Notes under the pieces: model-generated | Told to the model about the DNA's origin: nothing | Database searches by the model: none | Seen by the model: only the letters and a program-made list of their open reading frames with translations | In this document: positions 55,001 through 64,000 of the stretch, one piece after another | How the letters are laid out: each line of letters starts with the position of its first letter | How positions within the stretch are numbered: the stretch's first letter is position 1 | Assembly (NCBI GenBank): GCA_033964015.1 | Contig: CM066923.1 | Span: forward strand, 5,255,478-5,319,477 | From: Scolanthus callimorphus | Taxonomy: Eukaryota; Cnidaria; Anthozoa; Actiniaria; Edwardsiidae | DNA length: 64,000 nucleotides | Reading direction: 5' to 3' | Position numbers and translations under genes: made by a program

Positions 55001-58000
55001 TTTGATACATTTTGCCATTTCAAATCGAACACCGCACTTTTTTCGCCTTGGGTGCTCTGTGGTGTATATTATGAATGTGTCTTTTGGATGTCTCGTTGAT
55101 ATTCAAAATATAGAACAGCTTCCTGTATTGCTGATAGCAAAATGGCGGAAAAACGCCGAAAAAACGAAGAACCTTTTTAAATTGCTAGAGAAAATGGGGC
55201 ACAGATGACGGAGCCTGAAAGAAACGGAACCTGAAACTATTTTATGAGTTTGATACGTTAAACTCCCAATTCAATGGAAATGGATGTATTTTGTGACTAA
55301 GCCAACAGAATTGCGGTCTCTTTTTAATACAACCGTATTGATTGTATAATTATGCCAGGTGGTGTTTAGAATAATTGCTTGATCTTTTGAAGCTGTTGAG
55401 TTGGGAAACCTGATTCTTTATCATTTTTCAATCGATCAGGCGACGAGTGCGCGAAGAAATGTTTTTTGGCGGAGCAACTTTTTATATTTTGTGAGCAACT
55501 TTTTCGAATTTGAGCAACTTTTGAGGGTATTTTGGGGCAACTTTTAAAGAATGTTTGAGTAGACAGAATCTGGCTGTGCCTAGTGGTTAGAAATTATGAC
55601 CCCTCTCTGAAAAGAAAATATTAAAAAAAAGAAAGATGGCGCCGCAATCGTACTGCGCGCCTTCAACCCCATATTCTCATTTTCATTTCAACGCGCAAAT
55701 TTTCGCGGAAAATTCAAAACCCACAATCTAAAAATACTATTCTGCTCCTGTATATATGGCTAGGCTAGACCTAGAACAAAACAGTGCGAATGCGTGCAGC
55801 AAATTGGAAGAGATTAACAAAATAATTTTTTCTATAGAAATGTTGTCCAATTACAGAGCGACACAACGTTTTGTTGTCTTATCAGATGCTAGGCGGTGGA
55901 GGATATCTTTTCTTCGTTCTATTCATCCCATCGCACAAAAGAACAATAGCATTTCAAAAAAGAACAATAGAGACTGTAGGTGTTGATTAAATTTGCTCTA
56001 AATAATAACGGTAGGATATTAAAATTTCAGATTGCTGTATGTCTACATAGTCGCTGGATTTGTAAACTAGATGGCCAACAATATCCGGGAGGGATGCAAA
56101 AGATCGTTTGTGGCTTACTATCATTCAAACAGAGGCAGTGTCGACTCTATCCTCGGGATGGATGAAGAAAGGTACATATTTTTCTATTCCCTTTCACCCT
56201 GCTCACCAGGCGAATAGAAAACTTCTTGCTCCAACTTTTACTCCTTATCATTTCGCGTTTGTGATGAAGTGCTTTTTAATTTTGCTGTCACATTTTTGCT
56301 AGCTTGCTTACAGCTTTTACATTTGCTTGCTGTTTTACATTTTGCTATTGTGCGTGAATCAAGTTAGAGCACTTAACTTAAATTCCCTGTTAAATTATAC
56401 CCTAAAATTTGGTCTAGTGTCTAACCCGAATTTAGGGTCTAGGCATTTCCACAATTTACAAAATATATGGCCTTGGCGATTTAATTTTTGAAAAACCGAA
56501 AGGAGCCTCGCTCTGTGAGGATTTCCCGGCCCTCGGGCGAAGCTGAATAAATAATTAAAGGAGGGGTGCAAGCAAAATTCAGTATCGTGGAACTAGGGGG
56601 ACGGGGGAAACCCTAAACTGCCGTATATTTACCTCGGCAAAGATATTTGCTGAATAGTCATTCATTTTTTCTGTTACTGGAGTTGTTTGGTCGTGCAAGT
56701 CGGGAACGTCAAACCTTTCGTACGTCCAATGATCCACGGCCCCGAGGTAGAACCCATAGAAGGTGTCAAATCCCCGGTAGGTTGGAGTGTAGTCCCACTT
56801 GTAAAACCCCAGGTGCCACTTGCCTACTATGTGTGTCGAGTAACCTGTCGTGGAAGAAAAAGGCAGCATTTCAAATGGAGGACCCCTGGGGTGCAGGCGC
56901 TTGCAAGGGCTGCAGGACTAGGAAATTCACCATGTCATTAGGGGGATATTTTGACTTTGATAGTTCGGATTCTGCAAAAAAGAACATTCTCACAAGATGG
57001 TTCTCTACATTCTCACAAGATGGTTCTCTGCATGAACCTGAATTTACGAACTCTGCTGCTTTGTTTTTGATGAAATCTCCCGCATTTCCCTCCCCCCCCC
57101 CCCCCAACCTCTTAGGATGTTCCACTCAATATTTACCTGCTTCCTTGAGCTTCTGCGGCAGCAAATTAAATTCCAGGGGGAGTCCGTATGGTTCATTCGG
57201 ATGGATTACGGATGTTTGCATTCCTACAAAAGATCAGAGCAATCGGTCTTGTTAATTGGCCTAAAACAAAAGACCCAAAAAAACACCTGAATACGTGACT
57301 TTTAATTGACACTTTTGTCAATGATTGATTTAGATACGCCCGTCACGCAACTGCGTAACGAAACATCTTCCGTCAGGAAAGGTCACGACAATCCTTTGCG
57401 TCCCTGTGTTTATGTATCACGCGAACAACCGACCATTTAACTCGGGGGGGGGATTTTTTTTTTTTTTTGGGGGGGGGGGCTTTTTTGAAAAAAAAAATTC
57501 CTGTGCACCGCATAACAGAGGTATAAAAAAATTCTTGCACTGAGAAAATAGCCCGCCCCCCGCCCCCTCAAAAGTTAAATGGTCGGCCCCTTACCGGAGG
57601 AACAGTATGTTCAGTGCTGCTCCCTATATCTTTAAGTAGAGGCCTACAGAGCTTGTCAACGCACAAACCGTAGTTTCTGGACAACGGTTGCTACGTCGGA
57701 CAAGCCAACATGTTTCTTTGACGTAGAGCAAGCATGCAACAAGACTGCATTTTCACCATGCAAACCTGAATTATAATTTATTACAAGAAAACAGCCCGTC
57801 ACTTCGTGACGCTAGAAGACCCAACCTAAGTTCCCCCTTCCATAAACTGCTGATTTACATTACTAATGACCTCCCTTTGTGTGTGTTTGTTTTGCACTTG
57901 TCTCCCTGATTTTGGTGGAGAAAATGACGCACGTGTGTGTGTCTTGGTGAGTGAGTCCGGTTCTCAAGTCTGTCTAAGAACCCGCTAAAATTGAAAACGC

Positions 58001-60536
58001 AGCCTATTACAGAAAAACATTAGAGAATATCATTCATGACTTAGCGCGCGCTCTGTAGGCAGTGCCAGGTGTAAGTTTGTTCAAACTTGAATGAAATTTT
58101 TCTCAGCTCAAATCTTTCTCGAATTAGAATTATCCCTACACACAAATGTAAGTAATCTGTAATAGAACCATTTAGGTTTGAATGTCTATGGTGCTATCGG
58201 CTAAGGGAACTGTGTTATTTTTTAGTTTATGTGGGAGATTTCAACATGGCCGCGATGGCGGCTTTGTCCCTCGCTGAAAAAATCGCTTGAATAGGACAAT
58301 AACATGACTTTTGGAGGGCATATAGTTTATTTGGGGCCCGAGTAGCATCATTTGCGCCCGAGCGCAGCGAGGGTGCAAATGATGCTTCGAGGGACAAAAA
58401 TCAACTATATGCCCGACAAAAGTCATGTTGTTATCATTATTATCACTACACAAGGCCAAATAATACAAGTATGATAGTGTTCGTCCAACCGAATTGAAAA
58501 CTGTAAGCTTAGTCTTAGATAAAGGCAAAAAAATCGTATCGTTCTTAATTATTTCGCCCGTTGAGATTACAAACTTAGGTTAATACATGAAACAAAAAGA
58601 ATCACAACTTTTAAAAGCACATAAAAATCTACTCTGCTAGCAGGGTAATAAGAATCCCAAAAGGCAATACAAATGAAAACATGGCAAATGTTTTTTAACT
58701 GTTTTTTGTAGGCTTACTTCTAGTCAGCTCTCGCCATCCATCCCGTCCTCGACCCGCGAAACGAAAGCACACCAAAAATTAGATAGATTCAACCAATATC
58801 TCCGGAGCCCTCCATTTTTCGTCGGTGTTCTGTCCGTGGCTGTCGAATTAAGTACTATTTCCCAGACTGATAGCGAGTTAATGTTTCGGTTCCACAATAT
58901 TTTCTTTTTCTAGTAAACAACTTGTTCGCCTTCGCTTCGAACATAAGACTAAGCTTGTTGTTGTTGAGGTTTCTGCTCACCGGTGACGGTGTGATTTGGC
59001 GATGAATCGCTGCTTAATTCCTGTCAGAGTACTCGGAGTCAAGGCTTCCCTTTCTCTGTTTTAACTTCGGCGTAGAATTTCCGTAGAATTTCACTTATGA
59101 CTTGTCTTGTTTTACGATGGTAAATTCGACAACAACGTTTCGCTTGTGCCTTGTGGCATCATCTCTCACTTCCTTATTCCCCACTCGGTCGCTTTCTTTG
59201 TGTTTTTTGCTTGTTCATTTAGCTAACTGATCAACGTTCAAGTCTGAGTTTTGGCTACTGAGAGTGAAATACGGGTTTTTTTCCAATTCCATGGCGATAA
59301 AGAAACGAGAGAAAGTTAGAAAAACTCGCCCAAAAATTTTCACCGAGTGAATTCCCGCCACAAACTCGCACTAAAATGGTATCCGCGTGATCTGATTGGT
59401 CTAGCGTGGCAGCAGAGCGCCACCACGGCCAATCAGAATGAGGGCGGTAAATGTATTTGCGGCCCGCTGTTTGCCATTTGGCCCGCAAAAATGGAGCGTT
59501 TTAGAGAGGGTGGTTTACAATTTGGCCGCACGTAGTGATAATAATTAGAACTTAGCCAAAGGTGAATCTTTTCCAACAAAAACACGCCCACTGGAGAGAT
59601 TTCCTCCTTCTCTTCTGGTTTGTGTCCTTCGTTTTGCGATACAGCGTCAGGATTTATACTTAGAAAATATTATTCATGGCTTTGTGGCATTTCGCCTTAG
59701 CGTGCTTCCAGAAAGCAAGGCGGTGTACGGCGGTGTACGTTTGTTCAAACTTGAATGAAAATTTTTCTCAGCTTAAAGCTTTCGAATAATAATTATCCCT
59801 GCACATTCCTGCAAGTAATCAGAACCATTTAGGTTTAGATGACTATGGTGATTTCGGCTGTGCGAACTGAGTTCTTTTTCAGTTTCTTTTGGGAGATTTC
59901 AAAATGTCGGCGATGGCAGCTTTGTCCCTCTCTTAAGAAATCGCTTGAATTAGAACTAAGCCCAGGGTGAATCTTTTCCAACCAAAACACGCCCACTGTG
60001 GAGATATCCACTTTCTCTTCAGGTTTGTGAACTTCGTTTGGCGACACAGCTTCAGGGCCAAGCGGAGTGAGTGCGGACGATTTAGCCAATCAGAAATGTT
60101 TGCGCAGACAACCCGATTATAATAGTATAGAAAAATCTTGGAGTTTGTGTTTTGTGGCTCGGATATTTTGAATTCCACTGGGAAAAATTGCTGATTGTTT
60201 TGCTGATTAAACAAGCGAAGACGGGATCGGTCTATCGGTCTATTCCGCATGGCAACCATAATTTTACTAACCTGTATGTATGGGGTATCTGCCCGTTAGT
60301 AGCGCGCTCCTAGTGGGAGTACAAACCGGTTGAACGTAATAATTCTCCAGTATAACTCCCTCTGTGGCGAGTCGGTCAATATTCGGCGTCTTCATGGCCG
60401 ATATGTTGTGATAGCCAACATCGCTCCACCCAAGATCATCCACGACTATGAGCAAGATGTGGGGCTGCAGAGCAGCGCACTCAGATACTAGAGCGATCAA
60501 GAGCAGAGCCACCTTATTTGCCTCCAAGTTTTGCAT
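49033..60536 (-). CDS. Arylsulfatase B-like gene D, seven exons across 11.5 kb, hydrophobic C-terminal tail
   Basis: Exons (minus): 60536-60272, 57223-57137, 56844-56633, 52008-51797, 51014-50794, 50387-50095, 49320-49033 (TAG). One open frame of 526 codons. Exons 1-3 and 4-7 are separated by a 4.6-kb repeat-filled intron but belong together: neither half has the missing exons anywhere nearby, and phases and exon lengths match genes A-C. The start at 60536 gives signal peptide [17 protein letters not shown] before [18 protein letters not shown]; another ATG lies at 60593. Motifs: [26 protein letters not shown] and [11 protein letters not shown]. The end, [18 protein letters not shown] then SCLS, is hydrophobic like that of gene C. 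Exon 2 has one oddity, [16 protein letters not shown], with Val-Ile in place of the Gly-Val of the other copies. Confidence 0.92.
49392..49750. mobile_element. 359-bp element with inverted ends AAAAGTTGCTGTTT
   Basis: AAAAGTTGCTGTTT at the left and AAACAGCAACTTTT at the right. It occupies much of gene D intron 6. Confidence 0.7.
51061..51231. mobile_element. 171-bp foldback MITE next to gene D exon 5
   Basis: CAGGAATTTCTGCAGAAACC and GGTTTCTGCCGAAATTCCCTG ends, with matching inner arms (CATCCATGAGAAAAGCTGAA). It lies ~47 nt upstream of exon 5 in the gene's sense. Confidence 0.88.
52474..54700. mobile_element. Non-autonomous DNA transposon-like element, ~2.2 kb
   Basis: The left end CAGTGGCGTAGCCAGG plus a G-run mirrors the right end: a C-run and then CCTGGCAACGCCGCTG. 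Inside are a ~195-bp direct duplication (52529-52728 and 54259-54451), a ~70-bp duplication (54183-54253 and 54530-54598), a 100-bp doublet (52783-52982) and the 46-bp minisatellite. No transposase frame is seen. It is in gene D intron 3. Confidence 0.75.
52981..53716. repeat. 46-bp minisatellite, about 16 copies
   Basis: Unit TCGAGCCTAAATTGGACTTA plus TTCAAAATACCATGTTCGCT and CGTTCG. GAGCC steps of 46 nt run from 53021 to 53573; later copies are shortened and diverged. Internal to the element at 52474-54700. Confidence 0.96.
57429..57586. mobile_element. Small MITE with G/T homopolymers inside
   Basis: CCGACCATTTAACT at the left and AGTTAAATGGTCGG at the right, with long G and T runs between. 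It is in gene D intron 1. Confidence 0.75.
58040..60062. repeat. Duplicated ~250-bp and ~100-bp blocks in gene D intron 1
   Basis: 58075-58290 resembles 59735-59952 (GTTTGTTCAAACTTGAATGA, AACCATTTAGGTTT, GGCTTTGTCCCTC). 59553-59650 resembles 59963-60060 (GGTGAATCTTTTCCAAC, ACACGCCCACTG). 58300-58440 can fold back (GACTTTTGGAGGGCATATAG and its mirror). No gene is seen here. Confidence 0.7.
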
Positions 60537-62683
60537 GGTTTTATGCAGCAAAACTGCTAAGCAGGGATGGAATTTACTCGTCAAGATCGGCACTGGTCTT
60601 GTTTGTTTAGAGCGTGCAGATCAAAGTACTCACGTTAACAGGGGGAGAGATTTGCGTAACGCAATAGCATATGTCATCGAAGTCTCTGAAGTTTTTATTC
60701 TCGTGAATAACCTCGTTGTAAATGTATATCCATCCAACCCAGCCCTTCCTACACACGGGAACACTTTCCTAAGTTCAGAGGTTTCCTTCTAGCAGTCGAT
60801 TATTTAGCTAGCAAAGTTCGCGTGTCGTTTCGATGACATGACATATTTACTAAAGCTGATGAAAGACAAGAAAGAAAAGCCTCTGCCTGCAGGGCACACA
60901 CGCACAAGCAATACCCCACGAGGGTGGGCTGGGGCTGACAGGAATCAAAGCAATGTCATGACCAGCTCATGGATACAATGCTAGATTAAAGGATCAAGGG
61001 AAATTCCTCGAGACGCGCATGAAATATTGTTACAAAATAATAATAATAATCCTTTATTCCACTAAACCTTACTAGGTACATGGGAAGCACATACATATTC
61101 ATAACAACTCAAATTGACACATTAAATCACATATAAATCTAGCTGTTAAAGGAATATGTTTGTGTTTTGCAACTGCTGATGTGTGCGTGGGTGGCATTAG
61201 GAAGGCGAAGTCAAAAGTTATATCAAAATTCTTTCTAACAAAAATAGTATTTAATAGAAACAGGCTCCAGAAGGTGTAAAATGGGAGCTGGGCCGGGATT
61301 GGCCTTATTTTAGGCTGGGAAAGTGGGATTGGGATCACTGGGACTGGGATTTGACCACTGGAAATGGGAATTAACGTCCACTAAACTAGGAATGGGATTC
61401 TATATTATTTCCCTTTACCTTTTAAAACGATGACAAAAACGTCGTTTTAAAATAATTGTCAGGATAAAATCAGTGTAAACACGAGAAAAGACATAAAACA
61501 GATGAAACGACAACAAGAATTAACTGTACAGCGGTTTCTTGTTTGGCTACCAGTCTCCCCCGTGACCATACTCAGTATTTCGGTCAGCGGCTTGCAGCGT
61601 ACACAACTGGGATTTAGCGATTGGGACTGGGATTTGGCGAAGATTTACACTGGGAAATTGGATTGGGATCCCCTTCTGGACCCTGTAGAAAGGCGGGGCA
61701 AGCGATTTTTACGATATGAGCAAAAAAATATATATGTGCATAAATAGCTTGACACTTAAAAAGCAGCAGGGAGAATTTTGCCTCTTTCATAGGAAAGGTA
61801 ATTTTTTCATGTTTTTTTTTTCATGCCCTTTACTATATTTAGCGTTATTCCTACAATATAATGCAATACTATGACTTAGGCCTAGGGCATGCGTCGAATC
61901 TCACTCTCCCAAATCCAATCCATTCTGGGTAAAATCTTGAATATTCGACTCGCGGCCATTTGATCCAGGTTAGAGATTTTATGATGAAACTTCAGTTTCT
62001 GACTAATATCAATTGGTTCTTTGTATTTCTGGAATTGATTTTGACGAAACATCTCGTTAAGAAGTAGTTGGGGTCACGTGACCCATTTAGTGCAAGTGGC
62101 CTATTAACAAAATAAAGCAACGATCATTTTAATTCACAGTTGTTTTATTTCGCTTAGCACAGCATTACAATTCAACAAACAAAATGATCTGCGCATATGG
62201 CCGGAACAAATTAGTGTATTTTTACTGTTGCTAGAGGCTATATTTATTGGTGCCCGCCTAGATCTACTGAACTAGAAAACAGAGAATCACGAACAAGAAA
62301 CTACTGCGAATACACCGTGAATGCATCTCGGGGGGGGGGGGGGGGGGGGGGGGGGTGCTCTTTTAGGGGTTAAAATCGTGGTCTGTGGTGTCTTTAATTG
62401 GGAATCGACGCAAACTATGATTTTTGCCAAACATAGTATCTTTTAATGTGTCGTTTGAGCAAGAGGTTGGGTTTTTGCTATCGTTATACAAACAATTTAC
62501 GGATCAGGCAAGCATTTGATTCCCAGTCTTTATTTTTGCCAAGAAATTACATCTTTTAGGGCTCGAAATTTGGTTCGACCACGCCCGTTTTGGTATCTTT
62601 AGGGGTCAAATTCGTTTTTACAGACGAACATCTCCAACCCCAAAATGCACTAGCACAGTGATATGTCGCAAACAAAACAAAAA
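60537..62683. other. Spacer between sulfatases D and E
   Basis: 2.1 kb containing the presumed gene D 5' region and gene E 3' region. Seen: an AAT tract (61038-61052), a degenerate GGGATTGGGA-type repeat (61270-61390 and 61610-61680) and a G-run (62330-62355). No gene and no clear promoter motif. Confidence 0.5.
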
Positions 62684-64000
62684 TCAGAAGTTTGAGTTTG
62701 AGTCGGAGTCTGAGTTTCTCCACGGCCCCCAGTAACCGTTCTTCTCGGCAGTCTCCAGGGCCACCGGGGGTCGGTTGCCACCTTGACTGATTTCTTGAAT
62801 GTCTTGTCGTTCTTATAGCTTTGAATCCTGTCGCGCAACATTTTTACCACTTGCGGGAATTTCCAACATAGGTTGTGTCGTTCTTCTGGATCAGCGGTGA
62901 TGTTATAGAGAGCAACTGGGATTCTGGGTAATGGCTAAAGGAGAAAGAAGAGAAATTGATGGGCAGTCCCGTGATTAGGCCGGATTGCAGATAACTTTTG
63001 TTTCACTTGGGCTGGAATGTTTGCCCTATGTTGTAGTAATGCTACCGTTATAGAGAAGCAGCCTTCTTACTCTTTGATTATATTGAATACAATTGGAAAC
63101 TAATTGCATAAAATCCCCCCAGCCCTGATTATCCGCAAAATGTCTTGCACAGTCTTGTTGTTTCAATTTCCTAAACCCACCCAGAGATATTCTTGAAAAC
63201 AGGCTTTGGGGAGGAGATCGGAACTTTTCAAGGTTACCAAACGGAAGCGAACGACTGTCTGGTAAACAACAACAAACAACATTGAACAATACAGCTTGAG
63301 AAGTAATATCCATCAAAATGCATCGCTTTGTAGTAACTTGCTAAAACAAGAGAATATGGCCATGAGCGATGAGCACATTACCCTGTATCGTCCATCTCCA
63401 TTTAAAGATAATCTTTAAACCTACGATACACATTCGCTTAGCCAATTAGAATGCAGATAGCGTATGTTTTATTCAGAGACTGTTTATTTAAGCGGCAACT
63501 AAAAATAACTTCAGACTGCTTCATTTTCCAATTCGTTATTACACCTTCCTTCCCCTAGATAGACGCTCCTATGTTGGGCTCTTAATATTACTGAAGATGC
63601 CCCAAACCCTTTTGTACAACATGGCGGAAGAGCTCATGGAGGGTAGTTATTTTTATTTGACTTTTTCTTTTCTTCAAAGAACATAGACTCATATTGCTGT
63701 ACCAACTTACAAATCCTTCGAGACCTTCCATCGAATCCTCTTCCTGTTCCTGCAACTCATTCTCTCCGAGTTCCGGAGGTTTCTGGTGAGGGAACCAGAC
63801 GGCGTTAACAAGTAGCTTCCAGTCCCCTGAGCGGATAGCCATTCCTTCGCCAGGGGGGAGGAATGTATTGCTTGGCTCGTCGATCGGCTGCTCATCAGGG
63901 GGGTCAATGTTGATCAGAATCTCCTTTCGCGGGGAGGGTGCACCTTTAGAAATCGTTTTCCAAACGTTCATACCATCAAGGGGGGAGACGTCCTTGACAC
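62684..64000 (-). CDS. Arylsulfatase B-like gene E, last two exons only, one frameshift
   Basis: Exon 6 runs from beyond the right edge to 63711 (290 nt visible: [20 protein letters not shown], later LPPGEGMAIRSGDWKLL). Exon 7 is 62934-62684. Exon 7 opens [17 protein letters not shown], as in the other copies. At G62766-G62770 (a C run on the coding strand) one base is missing: the literal frame gives RWPWRLPRRTVTGGRGE and stops at 62650, whereas the next frame gives [19 protein letters not shown] and stops at 62684. The tail is polar (SDSDSNSNF) and coded by near-hexameric repeats. Exon 6 has an acidic insert (ENELQEQEEDSMEGLEG). Exons 1-5, with the active site, are outside the window, so activity cannot be judged. 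Confidence 0.9.

Overview
The window looks like nuclear DNA of an intron-rich invertebrate animal. The genes have many small exons with GT-AG introns, and introns and spacers are packed with foldback/MITE-type elements, tRNA-derived SINE-like pieces, minisatellites and long G or C homopolymers. I favour a cnidarian such as a sea anemone (Nematostella-like) from gene style and repeat texture. That is an inference; no species-diagnostic sequence was identified.

Layout: (1) 1556-2817, minus strand: a two-exon gene for an unrecognised 354-residue protein. (2) 3350-21365, plus strand: 21 exons covering the C-terminal ~1124 residues of a full-length ABCC (MRP-type) ABC exporter. Its N-terminal exons are not visible and must lie left of the window, which would place gene (1) inside an ABCC intron. 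(3) 25010-64000: five tandem arylsulfatase B-like genes, here called A (+), B (+), C (-), D (-) and E (-, cut by the right edge). B and C are convergent. Genes A-D share a seven-exon structure with the same phases, and exons 2-5 are 87, 212, 212 and 221 nt in each (A exon 4 reads 211 nt because of a frameshift). Gene D is easily split in two by mistake: its exons 1-3 (56633-60536) and 4-7 (49033-52008) are separated by a 4.6-kb intron carrying a transposon-like element with a 46-bp minisatellite.

Four coding exons (ABCC exon 7, gene A exon 4, gene B exon 6, gene E exon 7) each need one extra base to stay in frame. All four positions are runs of G or C, so I read them as consensus sequence errors more readily than as pseudogene lesions.

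Functionally, the ABCC protein should export organic anions or conjugates across a membrane. The sulfatases should be secreted, lysosomal or, for C and D, possibly membrane-anchored enzymes that remove sulfate esters, probably from glycans. Nothing in the sequence shows that the exporter and the sulfatases work together. The clearest candidates for something new are the hydrophobic C-terminal tails of sulfatases C and D, the gene apparently nested in ABCC, a near-identical inverted repeat pair flanking ABCC exons 11-17, and a tandem repeat that multiplies a splice donor in gene A.
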